A model generated the notes under the pieces. That model was given only the letters and a program-made list of their open reading frames with translations. It was not told the DNA's origin and did no database searches. The translations under genes were made by a program, and so were the position numbers. A stretch of DNA of 64,000 nt, from contig NZ_JAFWFN010000061.1 in assembly GCF_017515565.1 (NCBI RefSeq), positions 1 through 64,000 on the forward strand. The letters are read 5' to 3'. This DNA is from Halomonas sp. (GTDB taxonomy: Bacteria > Pseudomonadota > Gammaproteobacteria > Pseudomonadales > Halomonadaceae). This document shows positions 26,808 through 34,994 of this stretch, one piece after another (positions within the stretch are counted from its first letter, which is position 1; every line of letters begins with the position of its first letter).

Positions 26808-27473
26808 TTAAGGTGCCCAATAGATCGCCAACGGGCAAGATAAAAAGGCGCGAATTGGCAGCTGACGAACATCATCGCCGCTCAAGGCGCTAGCCAATAC
26901 GGCACGCTTATCTTCGCCGGTGATATGTAAAATATGCCGATATGCTTGATGCAACTTACCCGCAGCAAAGGTAATACGCGGCTGGGGCTGGCTAGGCGTA
27001 CGCACCGCCACTAATGGCTCATCAGTGGCAAGGGCTAAGCCAAGCTCTTGGCTGTCGGGGAAAAGTGACGCCGTGTGACCATCACTCCCCATGCCCAGAA
27101 TAACTACGCTAGCGGGCCACGCGAGTCCGGCGGTTCGCTTAGCGATCTCTTCCACGCCCTCTTCCGGCGTTTTAGTGTTGCAAGTTAACGGTATAAAATT
27201 AGCGTCAGCCGCACTCCCCTGCAGCAGGTGTTCTCGCACTAGCCGGGCGTTGCTGTCGCTACTCTGTTCATCGACCCAGCGCTCGTCGGCCAAGGTAATA
27301 TCGATACGTGACCAGGGCAGCGGCTTGGCCGCCAATGCTTGGAAAAATGGCACCGGCGTGGAGCCGCCCGAGACAACCAGCAGCACTCGCTCTTGGTGGT
27401 TTAAGTCGTCGGTTAGCGCTTGAAAAACGGCTTCGGCCAACTGCTGCGCTAGTGCTTCACGTGCTTTGCTCAT
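26808..27473 (-). CDS. pgl: 6-phosphogluconolactonase
   Basis: Hydrolyses 6-phosphogluconolactone to 6-phosphogluconate. It is of the NagB-like family: VLLVVSGGSTPVPFFQAL, the active-site LADERWVD, SNARLVREHL and ILGMGSDGHTASLFP. I set the start at ATG 27473, directly after the zwf stop (TGACATG), rather than the longer frame. The product is 221 aa. Translation is presumably coupled to zwf. Confidence 0.95.
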   Translation of the reverse strand: MSKAREALAQQLAEAVFQALTDDLNHQERVLLVVSGGSTPVPFFQALAAKPLPWSRIDITLADERWVDEQSSDSNARLVREHLLQGSAADANFIPLTCNTKTPEEGVEEIAKRTAGLAWPASVVILGMGSDGHTASLFPDSQELGLALATDEPLVAVRTPSQPQPRITFAAGKLHQAYRHILHITGEDKRAVLASALSGDDVRQLPIRAFLSCPLAIYWAP

Positions 27474-27474
27474 G

Positions 27475-28980
27475 TCAGTAGTCCTCGTACCAGCTGCGAC
27501 CATCCTGGGTAATCATGGCAATAGAAGCAACGGGGCCCCAAGAGCCTGCAGGGTAGCGGCGCGGCGGTGTTTCACGGGTTTTCCAACCGTCAATTAACTG
27601 ATCGCACCAGCGCCAAGCGTGCTCTACTTCATCACGACGCACAAACAGATACTGCTGCCCTTTCATCACTTCCAATAACAGCCGCTCATAGGCATCGGGG
27701 ATACGCGACTTCGGAAAAGCGTTGTTAAAATCCAGATGAAGCGGGCCAGGACGCAGGCGCATGCCTTTGTCCAAGCCACTATCTTTGGTTAATACTTGAA
27801 GAGCGATGCCCTCTTCTGGCTGCAGGCGAATAATCAACTTATTGGAGGCAATGCCACGCTGGTCGGGGTCGAAGATATAGTGCGGCTGCTGGCGGAAATG
27901 GATTACGATCTGCGAGAGCTTTTCCGGCATCCGTTTACCCGTGCGCAGATAAAAGGGCACCCCCGCCCACCGCCAATTAGCCACTTCGGTTTTCATAGCG
28001 ACAAAGGTTTCGGTTTGGCTTTGGGTATTGGCGTCCTCTTCATCCAGGTAGCCAGGAACCGGCTGACCGTCGCTGGTGCCCGCAATATATTGGCCGCGCA
28101 CCACATCGCGCCCTAGGGCCTCGCCGGTAAAGGGCTTCAGTGCTTTAAGCACCTTCACTTTCTCATCGCGAATGGCATCAGCGTCGAGATTAGAGGGTGG
28201 GTCCATCGCAATCAGGCAAAGCAGTTGGAGTAGATGATTCTGAACCATATCCCGCAGTTGACCGGCATCATCAAAATAGCCCCAACGCCCTTCTATACCG
28301 ACTTTTTCCGCTACGGTGATTTCAACGTGGGAAATGTGGTTTTGGTTCCACTGCGTACCAAAAAGCGGGTTAGCAAAACGCAGGGCAATGAGGTTTTGAA
28401 CCGTTTCTTTGCCAAGGTAGTGGTCAATTCGATAGATACGCGATTCAGGGAAAACCGCGCCAATCGCATCATTGATCTCTTGAGACGATATCAGATCGTA
28501 GCCAATTGGCTTTTCAACTACCACGCGGGTTTCATCGTCTAAACTGCCGCTTTGGTCAAGATGATGGCAAATATCGCCATAAATGCGTGCAGCAACCGAT
28601 AGATAGACCACCATGGGCAGCTGAGACCCTTCTCGCCACTCGCGAATACCCTCGTACCCCTCTGAGCGAGTGAAATCGAGCTTGTGATAGGTCAGGCGAT
28701 TTAAAAAACGCTCAACGCTGTCTTTGTCCTGCTCATCGCTTTTAAGGCGCTTTTGCAGCGCCTCGCTAACTAATTGGCGAAACGCAGCGGTATCGTGCTC
28801 TTGTCGAGCCAAGCCCATGATCCGGGTGCTTTCAGGCATTAATCCTTCACGGTCAAGGTGATACAGCGCAGGAAATAGTTTACGCATAGCAAGGTCGCCC
28901 AGCGCGCCAAAAAGCGCTAAATCAATAGCGTGTTTCGGGTCACCCAGCGGGGGCTTACGTTGCTCGTGGGCTTGGCTCAT
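27475..28980 (-). CDS. zwf: Glucose-6-phosphate 1-dehydrogenase
   Basis: Oxidises glucose-6-phosphate to the lactone and produces NAD(P)H, the entry to the Entner-Doudoroff route. It is 501 aa. The N-terminus carries [20 protein letters not shown] (coenzyme fold). The substrate-binding and catalytic motif [12 protein letters not shown] is intact, and the C-terminal half contains [12 protein letters not shown]. The open frame continues 50 codons upstream into the gap-zwf spacer, but ATG at 28980 follows GGAG and starts the conserved protein. An 86-base gap separates it from gap. Confidence 0.97.
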   Translation of the reverse strand: MSQAHEQRKPPLGDPKHAIDLALFGALGDLAMRKLFPALYHLDREGLMPESTRIMGLARQEHDTAAFRQLVSEALQKRLKSDEQDKDSVERFLNRLTYHKLDFTRSEGYEGIREWREGSQLPMVVYLSVAARIYGDICHHLDQSGSLDDETRVVVEKPIGYDLISSQEINDAIGAVFPESRIYRIDHYLGKETVQNLIALRFANPLFGTQWNQNHISHVEITVAEKVGIEGRWGYFDDAGQLRDMVQNHLLQLLCLIAMDPPSNLDADAIRDEKVKVLKALKPFTGEALGRDVVRGQYIAGTSDGQPVPGYLDEEDANTQSQTETFVAMKTEVANWRWAGVPFYLRTGKRMPEKLSQIVIHFRQQPHYIFDPDQRGIASNKLIIRLQPEEGIALQVLTKDSGLDKGMRLRPGPLHLDFNNAFPKSRIPDAYERLLLEVMKGQQYLFVRRDEVEHAWRWCDQLIDGWKTRETPPRRYPAGSWGPVASIAMITQDGRSWYEDY

Positions 28981-29066
28981 ATCAACTCCAGCAATAGGTA
29001 ACGCCTTGAAAATATAACAATCCGCAGCATCAATACAGTCCAATGCTCGGTAAAAAAAGTTGCCAC

Positions 29067-30074
29067 TTATGCCGCGGAAGCTTTTTGCATCGCTATGGCA
29101 GTATCGAGCATGCGGTTGGAGAAGCCCCACTCGTTGTCATACCACGCCAGCACTTTCACTAGCCGACCGTTCACGCGGGTATGATTGGCATCGAAAGTGG
29201 ATGAATTTGCGTCATGATTAAAATCAATAGAGACCAACGGCTCAGCGTTTACCATTAGCACTGAAGAGCCAGCCGCTGCTTTGTGCATAATCGCATTAAT
29301 CTCTTCTTTAGTGGTATCACGGCCTGCGGTAAAGGTTAGATCCACCAGCGAAACGTTAATCACCGGCACCCGCACGGCTAGCCCGTCAAACTTACCTGCC
29401 AGCTCGGGCAGCACAAGGCCCACTGCCGACGCTGCCCCCGTTTTAGTAGGGATCATCGAGTGGGTGGCACTGCGTGCCCGGTAGGGGTCGGTATGATAAA
29501 CATCCGAAAGATTCTGGTCGTTGGTATAAGCATGAACAGTGGTCATCAGGCCGTTTTCAATGCCCACTGCATCGTTTAGCGCCTTCGCAATCGGTGCCAA
29601 GCAGTTAGTCGTGCAGGAGGCGTTAGACACCACCTTATGCTTAGCGGTTAGCGTCGCGTCGTTCACCCCATATACGATGGTCGCATCAGCATCTGGGCTG
29701 GGAGCGGAAATCAGTACGCGCTTGGCGCCTGCTTCAAGATGCTGGGCAGCGGCTTCACGCTTGGTGAATAGCCCCGTGCACTCCATTACCAAATCGATGT
29801 TCATTAGTGCCAAGGGGAGCTTTGCAGGGTCACGCTCCGATGAGATCGCAATACGATCACCATCCACCGTAATGCTCTCGGCATCGTGCTCTACCTTAAA
29901 GGGAAAGTGACCATGCACAGTGTCGTGACGCAACAGGTGAGAATTTAAGGAGGGGTCGCCAAGGTCGTTAATAGCCACCACCTGAAGGCGTTCGCGGTAG
30001 CCATTTTCATACAGTGCACGCAGCACGTTACGCCCAATTCGCCCAAATCCGTTAATCGCAACTCGTATTGTCAT
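29067..30074 (-). CDS. gap: Glyceraldehyde-3-phosphate dehydrogenase, type I
   Basis: Oxidises and phosphorylates glyceraldehyde-3-phosphate produced by Eda. The 335 aa protein has the NAD-binding start [19 protein letters not shown], the catalytic [28 protein letters not shown] and [19 protein letters not shown] at the coenzyme site keeps the Asp expected for NAD preference. GAGGTG precedes the ATG. It is the first gene of gap-zwf-pgl-eda and carries a HexR-like operator about 135-150 bases upstream, so it probably sets expression of the whole run. Confidence 0.96.
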   Translation of the reverse strand: MTIRVAINGFGRIGRNVLRALYENGYRERLQVVAINDLGDPSLNSHLLRHDTVHGHFPFKVEHDAESITVDGDRIAISSERDPAKLPLALMNIDLVMECTGLFTKREAAAQHLEAGAKRVLISAPSPDADATIVYGVNDATLTAKHKVVSNASCTTNCLAPIAKALNDAVGIENGLMTTVHAYTNDQNLSDVYHTDPYRARSATHSMIPTKTGAASAVGLVLPELAGKFDGLAVRVPVINVSLVDLTFTAGRDTTKEEINAIMHKAAAGSSVLMVNAEPLVSIDFNHDANSSTFDANHTRVNGRLVKVLAWYDNEWGFSNRMLDTAIAMQKASAA

Positions 30075-30206
30075 GGTGGCACCTCATCCAGGCAGTGGTC
30101 GCCGGTGGCATAAGAAGCATAAGTTGTCTAAACGCACTCAAATAATTGCTTTTAATACGTTACGAAAATACTAAAAATGCTTTATAAAGCTAATATATAC
30201 CCAATA

Positions 30207-30221
30207 TGTAGTAAAATTACA
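30207..30221. promoter_or_regulatory. HexR-like operator upstream of gap
   Basis: TGTAGTAAAATTACA is an almost perfect palindrome matching the published gammaproteobacterial HexR pattern (TGTARTN3AYTACA-like). HexR represses central carbon genes and is released by KDPG, the product of Edd. Location in the divergent gap/mgsA region fits. No hexR gene is in this window. Confidence 0.75.
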
Positions 30222-30357
30222 TTATTAAATGTAGCGTAGCCCAATTCTTAATGACCGACAAATGGCAGTATTGGCCTTCTCCATCATGATGAAAGTACTG
30301 GCCATGGCACTGCAGCCACCATTATCAAGAAACGTAATCACCTAGGAGAACTGAACC

Positions 30358-30837
30358 GTGACTGATGCCCGCCCACCCCGCCAAGTCGTGCGCACGCTGG
30401 AAGCCCGCAAACGCATCGCGTTAATTGCTCACGACGGCAAGAAAACCGAAATGCTGGAATGGGCGTCGCGCTGGCAGACATCGCTTAGCCAGCACACGCT
30501 AATAGGCACCGGCACCACCTCTAGTCGGCTTAAGAGCACCTTAGGGCTAGAGGTTGAAGGGTTGATGAGCGGGCCGTTAGGTGGCGACCAACAGATAGGG
30601 GCGCGCATTGCCGAGCAGCAACTCGACGTGCTTATTTTCTTTTGGGACCCCTTCGCGCCGCAGCCCCACGATCCTGATGTGAAAGCACTGCTGCGTTTAG
30701 CAGCCTTATGGAATGTACCGGTGGCGTGCAATGCCGCCAGCGCCGACTTTCTACTCTCCTCCCCTTACCTTAACGAACGCTATGATATGTCCATACCGGA
30801 TGCTAGCGCTTGGGCGCAAGCACGCTCGGCTGAATAA
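30358..30837 (+). CDS. mgsA: Methylglyoxal synthase
   Basis: Converts dihydroxyacetone phosphate to methylglyoxal, a bypass when phosphorylated sugars accumulate. The 159 aa protein has RIALIAHDGKKTEM at the N-terminus, GTGTTSSRL, the active-site SGPLGGDQQIGA and LIFFWDPFAPQPHDPDVKALL, all canonical. The start is GTG at 30358, with TAGGAGAA upstream. It is divergent from gap and shares the intergenic region holding the HexR-like site, so both may respond to sugar-phosphate status. Confidence 0.96.
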   Translation: MTDARPPRQVVRTLEARKRIALIAHDGKKTEMLEWASRWQTSLSQHTLIGTGTTSSRLKSTLGLEVEGLMSGPLGGDQQIGARIAEQQLDVLIFFWDPFAPQPHDPDVKALLRLAALWNVPVACNAASADFLLSSPYLNERYDMSIPDASAWAQARSAE

Positions 30838-30976
30838 GCGCTGTGCTATGTGGAAAAAAATTCGAAGCTAGCGCATTTTGCGACGGGGGCAGGTTCTGTC
30901 TTGCGCATAACGCCAAACGCCATATGCTGTATATATAGCCATATTTCTATATTGTTATAAGATGCAGAGGTGGCAA

Positions 30977-32056
30977 ATGTCGGCTTCTCCTTCGTCAGGT
31001 ACGCATATCTATAAGGGGCGCGGTGCAACCTATGACCCGCACAACCGTTTTGCACCGTCCCACAGCGTGGCGGAAGATGATGGCTGGTGGCACGAAGAGA
31101 CGTTTACGACCGTCGCCACCGACGTGCGCGAAGAGGTGAGCAAAAGCGCACTTTCCTGGAATAGCTCGCCGGATTTACCTTTTGATCGCTCACTGAACCC
31201 TTATCGTGGCTGTGAGCATGGCTGCGTTTACTGCTATGCTCGCCCCTCTCACGCCTACTGGGACTTATCGCCGGGGTTGGATTTTGAAACCAAGCTGATT
31301 GCCCGCCGCGGTTTAGTGGAACGGTTATCTGACGAGCTTTGCCACCCAAGCTACGTGTGTCGCCCTATAAACCTTTCTGGCAATACTGACTGTTACCAGC
31401 CTCTGGAAGCCAAGTACCAAACCACCCGGCGCGTATTAGCGCTGCTATTGGCATGCCGACATCCGGTTACGATTGTGACCAAAAGTACGCTCATACTCCG
31501 CGATTTGGATTTACTAGCAGAAATGGCCGAGCACCGTTTAGTGCGGGTATTTGTCAGCTTAACCAGTTTGGATGCCAACCTTAAACGCACGTTAGAGCCC
31601 CGTGCGGCATCGCCTCAGGCGCGTTTGAAGGTGATCCGTGAGCTAAACACAGCGGGCATACCGGTGGGCACGTTGGTGTCACCCATTATTCCAGGGCTTA
31701 CCGACCACGAAATTGAGCGAATTTTGGAGGCTGCAAGCCGTGCAGGGGCACGCACCGCCACGTGGATGCTACTGCGACTCCCCCATGAAGTCGCCCCCCT
31801 ATTTGAATCTTGGCTGGAAGCCCACTACCCCGAGCGAGCGGCTAAAGTGATGAGCCTCATTCGGCAGTGCCGGGGCGGCCAGAACTACGACGCACAGTTT
31901 GGAAAGCGCTTTCGCGGTGAAGGGGTATTTGCCGATTTGATCGCCCAGCGCTTTAACCGCGCAAGCCGCCAGTGGAACATGCAAAACCGCACCGAACAGG
32001 GCTTAAACACTCGGGATTTTTGCCCACCACGGGCACAGGGGGATTTATTCATTTAA
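30977..32056 (+). CDS. PA0069-family radical SAM protein
   Basis: Radical S-adenosylmethionine protein of about 359 aa, related to the SPL-like PA0069/Rv2578c family, whose substrate is unknown. The cluster motif NPYRGCEHGCVYCYARPSH gives CxxxCxxC. Also visible are LSGNTDCYQP, VTIVTKSTLILRDLDLL and GTLVSPIIPGLTDHEIE. I start it at ATG 30977 with GAGGTGG upstream, not at the ATG five codons earlier. A partial LexA-like sequence lies about 35-50 bases before the start. No neighbour suggests a pathway. Confidence 0.88.
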   Translation: MSASPSSGTHIYKGRGATYDPHNRFAPSHSVAEDDGWWHEETFTTVATDVREEVSKSALSWNSSPDLPFDRSLNPYRGCEHGCVYCYARPSHAYWDLSPGLDFETKLIARRGLVERLSDELCHPSYVCRPINLSGNTDCYQPLEAKYQTTRRVLALLLACRHPVTIVTKSTLILRDLDLLAEMAEHRLVRVFVSLTSLDANLKRTLEPRAASPQARLKVIRELNTAGIPVGTLVSPIIPGLTDHEIERILEAASRAGARTATWMLLRLPHEVAPLFESWLEAHYPERAAKVMSLIRQCRGGQNYDAQFGKRFRGEGVFADLIAQRFNRASRQWNMQNRTEQGLNTRDFCPPRAQGDLFI

Positions 32057-32096
32057 GCTAGGCAGCACACTGATTAGTTGCCGCCAAGGAAACCGA

Positions 32097-32393
32097 ATGC
32101 CCCCGCTCAGCAAAACCAAGTCGAGTTTTTACCGCCGCTTATATGTGGCGTATTTAATTGAGCAAGGTGTCGCGAGTGTGCCTGCACTTATTGACGCGAC
32201 TGGCATGCCAAGGCGTACTGCGCAAGATACCATCACTTCCCTGGCGGAACTGGATATCGAGTGTGTGTTCAAGAAAGGCGAAGGGGAACGCAATAACATA
32301 GGTCACTACACCATCAAACACTGGGGAGCCATTGACCCCCGCTGGGTAGCCGCTAACGCAGAGCGCTTGGGGCAAGCGCTGGGCTATCGTTAA
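32097..32393 (+). CDS. Small winged helix-turn-helix protein
   Basis: 98 aa protein with SFYRRLYVAYLIEQG, then VPALIDATGMPRRTAQDTI as a clear helix-turn-helix, and a wing region ending YTIKHWGAIDPRWVAANA. Similar single-domain proteins are found across Pseudomonas and Halomonas. Their targets are not known to me. AAGGAAA precedes the ATG. It starts 40 bases after the radical SAM gene and may be cotranscribed with it. Its last 41 bases overlap, tail to tail, the P-type ATPase gene on the other strand. Confidence 0.78.
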   Translation: MPPLSKTKSSFYRRLYVAYLIEQGVASVPALIDATGMPRRTAQDTITSLAELDIECVFKKGEGERNNIGHYTIKHWGAIDPRWVAANAERLGQALGYR

Positions 32394-34617
32394 CTTCGTC
32401 TGTTTCTGCCCACGCTAACCTTGCCGCATTGAGCGTAACGCTAAGCGAACTGGCTGCCATGGCCAGCACAGCCACCAACGGTGGTATCGCCATCACCACC
32501 ACTAAACCAAGGGCTAAAGTGTTATAAAGCGCTGAAAACGCGAGATTTTGCACCATTACCCGACGTGTCCGCTTGGCAATGCTTAATAGCCGCACAACGC
32601 CACCCACCCCTGGCGTTAGCAACTGCGCAGCGGCCCCCTCCCGAGCAGCCTCGCTTGCCTGCATAGGGGCGACGCCAACCCCTGCGGCAGCTAAACTGAG
32701 TGTATCGTTAACGCCATCTCCCACGTAGAGCGTGGGGGATGGTAGCGCGGTTAGCAGTTTTGCTTTGGCTTCAGGTGAGCGCTGCGCATAGCACGCCTCT
32801 TTAGGTAGCCCTACCTGCTGACCCAGCCAACTCACGGGGCCTTGGCGGTCACCGCTGATCATCGCCAGCCCATAACCTGCGATTTGTAGCTGCTGTATTG
32901 TTGCTTGAGCGCCGGTGACCGGCTGATCAGCTAAATATAGCGTGGCAAGCCAGCCTTGGCTGTCAGCCACTACCACTTGAGAAGCAAAATCGTAAGTGGG
33001 GTCTTGGGCGCTTTCAGGCAGGCCCTGGCCTTGCTGTTCAAGCTGAGACCCTACCCAAGCGGCGCTGCCTAACCACCAGTGCTCCCCGTTGGCAAACGTC
33101 ATGTATTGACCTTTACCTGGGTACTCTTCTCGCTGCTCTAGCTGCGCAACCTTATCGTTTGCATGGTTTTCAGGGTTGGTTGCCCAACGCAGTAAGCCGT
33201 AAGCGAGTGGATGTTCGCTTTGCCCAACGGCGGAACATAGCATTTGCGGAAAGTCGGCTTGGTCGTTGGGGTGACGCAGGGCTACATGCAGCACGCTATG
33301 CTGACCACGGGTTAGCGTGCCGGTTTTATCAAAAGCGATGGCACGCACGTTGGCGAGAATTTCCAGCGCAGCGGGGTCGCGTAGGGCAACACCTTGCTGC
33401 ATCGCTTGGCCGCTGCCTGCTAGGCTTGCCAGCGGCACGGCAAGGCCTACTGCGCAGGGGCAGGCCACCACTAATACAGAAAGTGCACGCACGGTAGCCT
33501 CTTCCCACCCCACCCCAAATAGCAACGCAGCAGGCAGTGTCAAGACCCCAAGCACGAGCGCGGCAGGGCTCAACCAAGCGGCAAACCGTTCGGCTAAGGT
33601 TTGTAATTCGCCTTTTTGGGCCTGAAAGCGGCGCATTTGTTCGCACAGCTTATCCACCCGCCGCTGTCCAACCGGTGCCGTGACCCGAAGCGTAAGGGGA
33701 GCTTTCCCACTTAAGTAGCGGAAGCCCGCATACACCTGCTGCCCAGCAGTAAAGAAGCGTGGCACGCTTTCACCGGAGAGTGTCGCCGTATCTATCCAAC
33801 CGGATGTTTCCAGCGTACCGTCCAGGGGAATTGTCTCACCTGGGGCCACGTCTATTTGTGCGCCCAGGACAATTTCTTCAACAGGCAGGGTTAGCCGCTG
33901 AGAATCTTGCCAAACAGTCACATCTGCACTGGGTAGCGCTAGCGAATCGAAAGCCCTTAAACCCCGTTGTCGGCAAAAAGTCTCTACCAGGCGACCAACT
34001 AAAAGCAGCACAATCAGCATCACGGCGGTATCAAAATAGACCTCTACTGAGCCCCGCCATAAAAGCCCAGCTGAAACCACTACCGCCCCGACAACCCCTA
34101 AACTGACTAGCACATCCATACCTGGGCGCTTGGCGAGTAGCGTGCGCCAACCAGCTCGGTAGAAGGGCAGCCCAGCGTAAAGCACTACGGGTAGCGCAAA
34201 CGCACCAGAAATCCACGCCACTACGCTCTCTATTTGAACACTGGGCAGCGCACCGGCGTATATCAGCAGCGACGCCAGCATGGTCCACATGCCAAACACT
34301 GAGCCGACGATTAAACGAAGTGTCAGGTAGCGGCTCTCTTGCTCAAGGCGCGCATGGGCATCACCAAGTGCTTCAAGCTCGGTTAACCGATAGCCAATTT
34401 TTGCTACGTGAGGCGCGAGCACCGCTAGCCGAATGGCATCAGGCGCGCCCTTTACCCACACTGTGGCAGTTGGGTAGTGAACGCTAACCTCTGAAACACC
34501 CACTAGGCGTTTTAGCACCCCCTCTACAGCCAGTGCACAGCTGGTACACCACATGCCGTGGAGGGTATAGAGTGGCGCTTCAATTACTTCCTCACGCCGG
34601 GGAACCTCTTTATGCAT
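32353..34617 (-). CDS. Copper-type heavy-metal P1B ATPase
   Basis: 754 aa metal-transporting ATPase resembling CcoI/CtpA/CopA. An N-terminal metal-binding domain has the CxxC motif GMWCTSCA. Family motifs in order: TLSGESVPR (actuator), CPCAVGLAVP in the membrane, DKTGTLTRG (phosphorylation Asp), SEHPLAYG, and GDGVNDTLSLA. It is the last gene after the caa3-oxidase genes on the same strand, so a role in delivering copper to the oxidase is likely, as for CcoI/CtpA. Whether it exports copper from the cytoplasm generally cannot be decided here. Its end overlaps a convergent gene by 41 bases. Confidence 0.9.
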   Translation of the reverse strand: MHKEVPRREEVIEAPLYTLHGMWCTSCALAVEGVLKRLVGVSEVSVHYPTATVWVKGAPDAIRLAVLAPHVAKIGYRLTELEALGDAHARLEQESRYLTLRLIVGSVFGMWTMLASLLIYAGALPSVQIESVVAWISGAFALPVVLYAGLPFYRAGWRTLLAKRPGMDVLVSLGVVGAVVVSAGLLWRGSVEVYFDTAVMLIVLLLVGRLVETFCRQRGLRAFDSLALPSADVTVWQDSQRLTLPVEEIVLGAQIDVAPGETIPLDGTLETSGWIDTATLSGESVPRFFTAGQQVYAGFRYLSGKAPLTLRVTAPVGQRRVDKLCEQMRRFQAQKGELQTLAERFAAWLSPAALVLGVLTLPAALLFGVGWEEATVRALSVLVVACPCAVGLAVPLASLAGSGQAMQQGVALRDPAALEILANVRAIAFDKTGTLTRGQHSVLHVALRHPNDQADFPQMLCSAVGQSEHPLAYGLLRWATNPENHANDKVAQLEQREEYPGKGQYMTFANGEHWWLGSAAWVGSQLEQQGQGLPESAQDPTYDFASQVVVADSQGWLATLYLADQPVTGAQATIQQLQIAGYGLAMISGDRQGPVSWLGQQVGLPKEACYAQRSPEAKAKLLTALPSPTLYVGDGVNDTLSLAAAGVGVAPMQASEAAREGAAAQLLTPGVGGVVRLLSIAKRTRRVMVQNLAFSALYNTLALGLVVVMAIPPLVAVLAMAASSLSVTLNAARLAWAETDEVNDSPALAPSALR

Positions 34618-34632
34618 GGCGCAGCCAAATCC

Positions 34633-34989
34633 CTAGAGACAAGGTGGCACCCCAATGATAGGCAGCGCGACAAACACAACGCTAAGTGCTGAAAACAGGT
34701 ATAGCCCTGCAGAAACCGCCGCATTAAATCGCGCTCGCCCTTGGTTTTGCTTCACGGCTTGGCAACACCCCCAGGTGAGGGCCGCCAGCACGGCAGTGGT
34801 TAAGAGGCTAACCAGCAGCAGCCCCCCATTCAGCAGGGTAAATACACCCTGATCCGGCGCGGGCGCCGCGGCTTCACAGGCTACTGCGTGCCCTCCATAA
34901 ACCGCGACAAACCAAATACACCACAGCGTCAAACCAATCACAAAGTGAAGGGGATGGGTTAAACGTAAACGCTCCATTAGGGTTGTCAT
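34633..34989 (-). CDS. Unrecognised small membrane protein of the cox cluster
   Basis: 118 aa with three predicted membrane helices (about residues 15-33, 50-72, 88-112). Cysteines occur near the periplasmic ends (VACEAAAP; WGCCQ; VPPCL), which could bind or relay metal. It begins five bases after the oxidase subunit I gene and ends 15 bases before the P-ATPase gene, so it is part of that operon. I do not recognise the family; possibilities are an accessory oxidase subunit or assembly factor. The cysteine arrangement is an observation, not proof of metal binding. Confidence 0.65.
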   Translation of the reverse strand: MTTLMERLRLTHPLHFVIGLTLWCIWFVAVYGGHAVACEAAAPAPDQGVFTLLNGGLLLVSLLTTAVLAALTWGCCQAVKQNQGRARFNAAVSAGLYLFSALSVVFVALPIIGVPPCL

Positions 34990-34994
34990 AGTGC

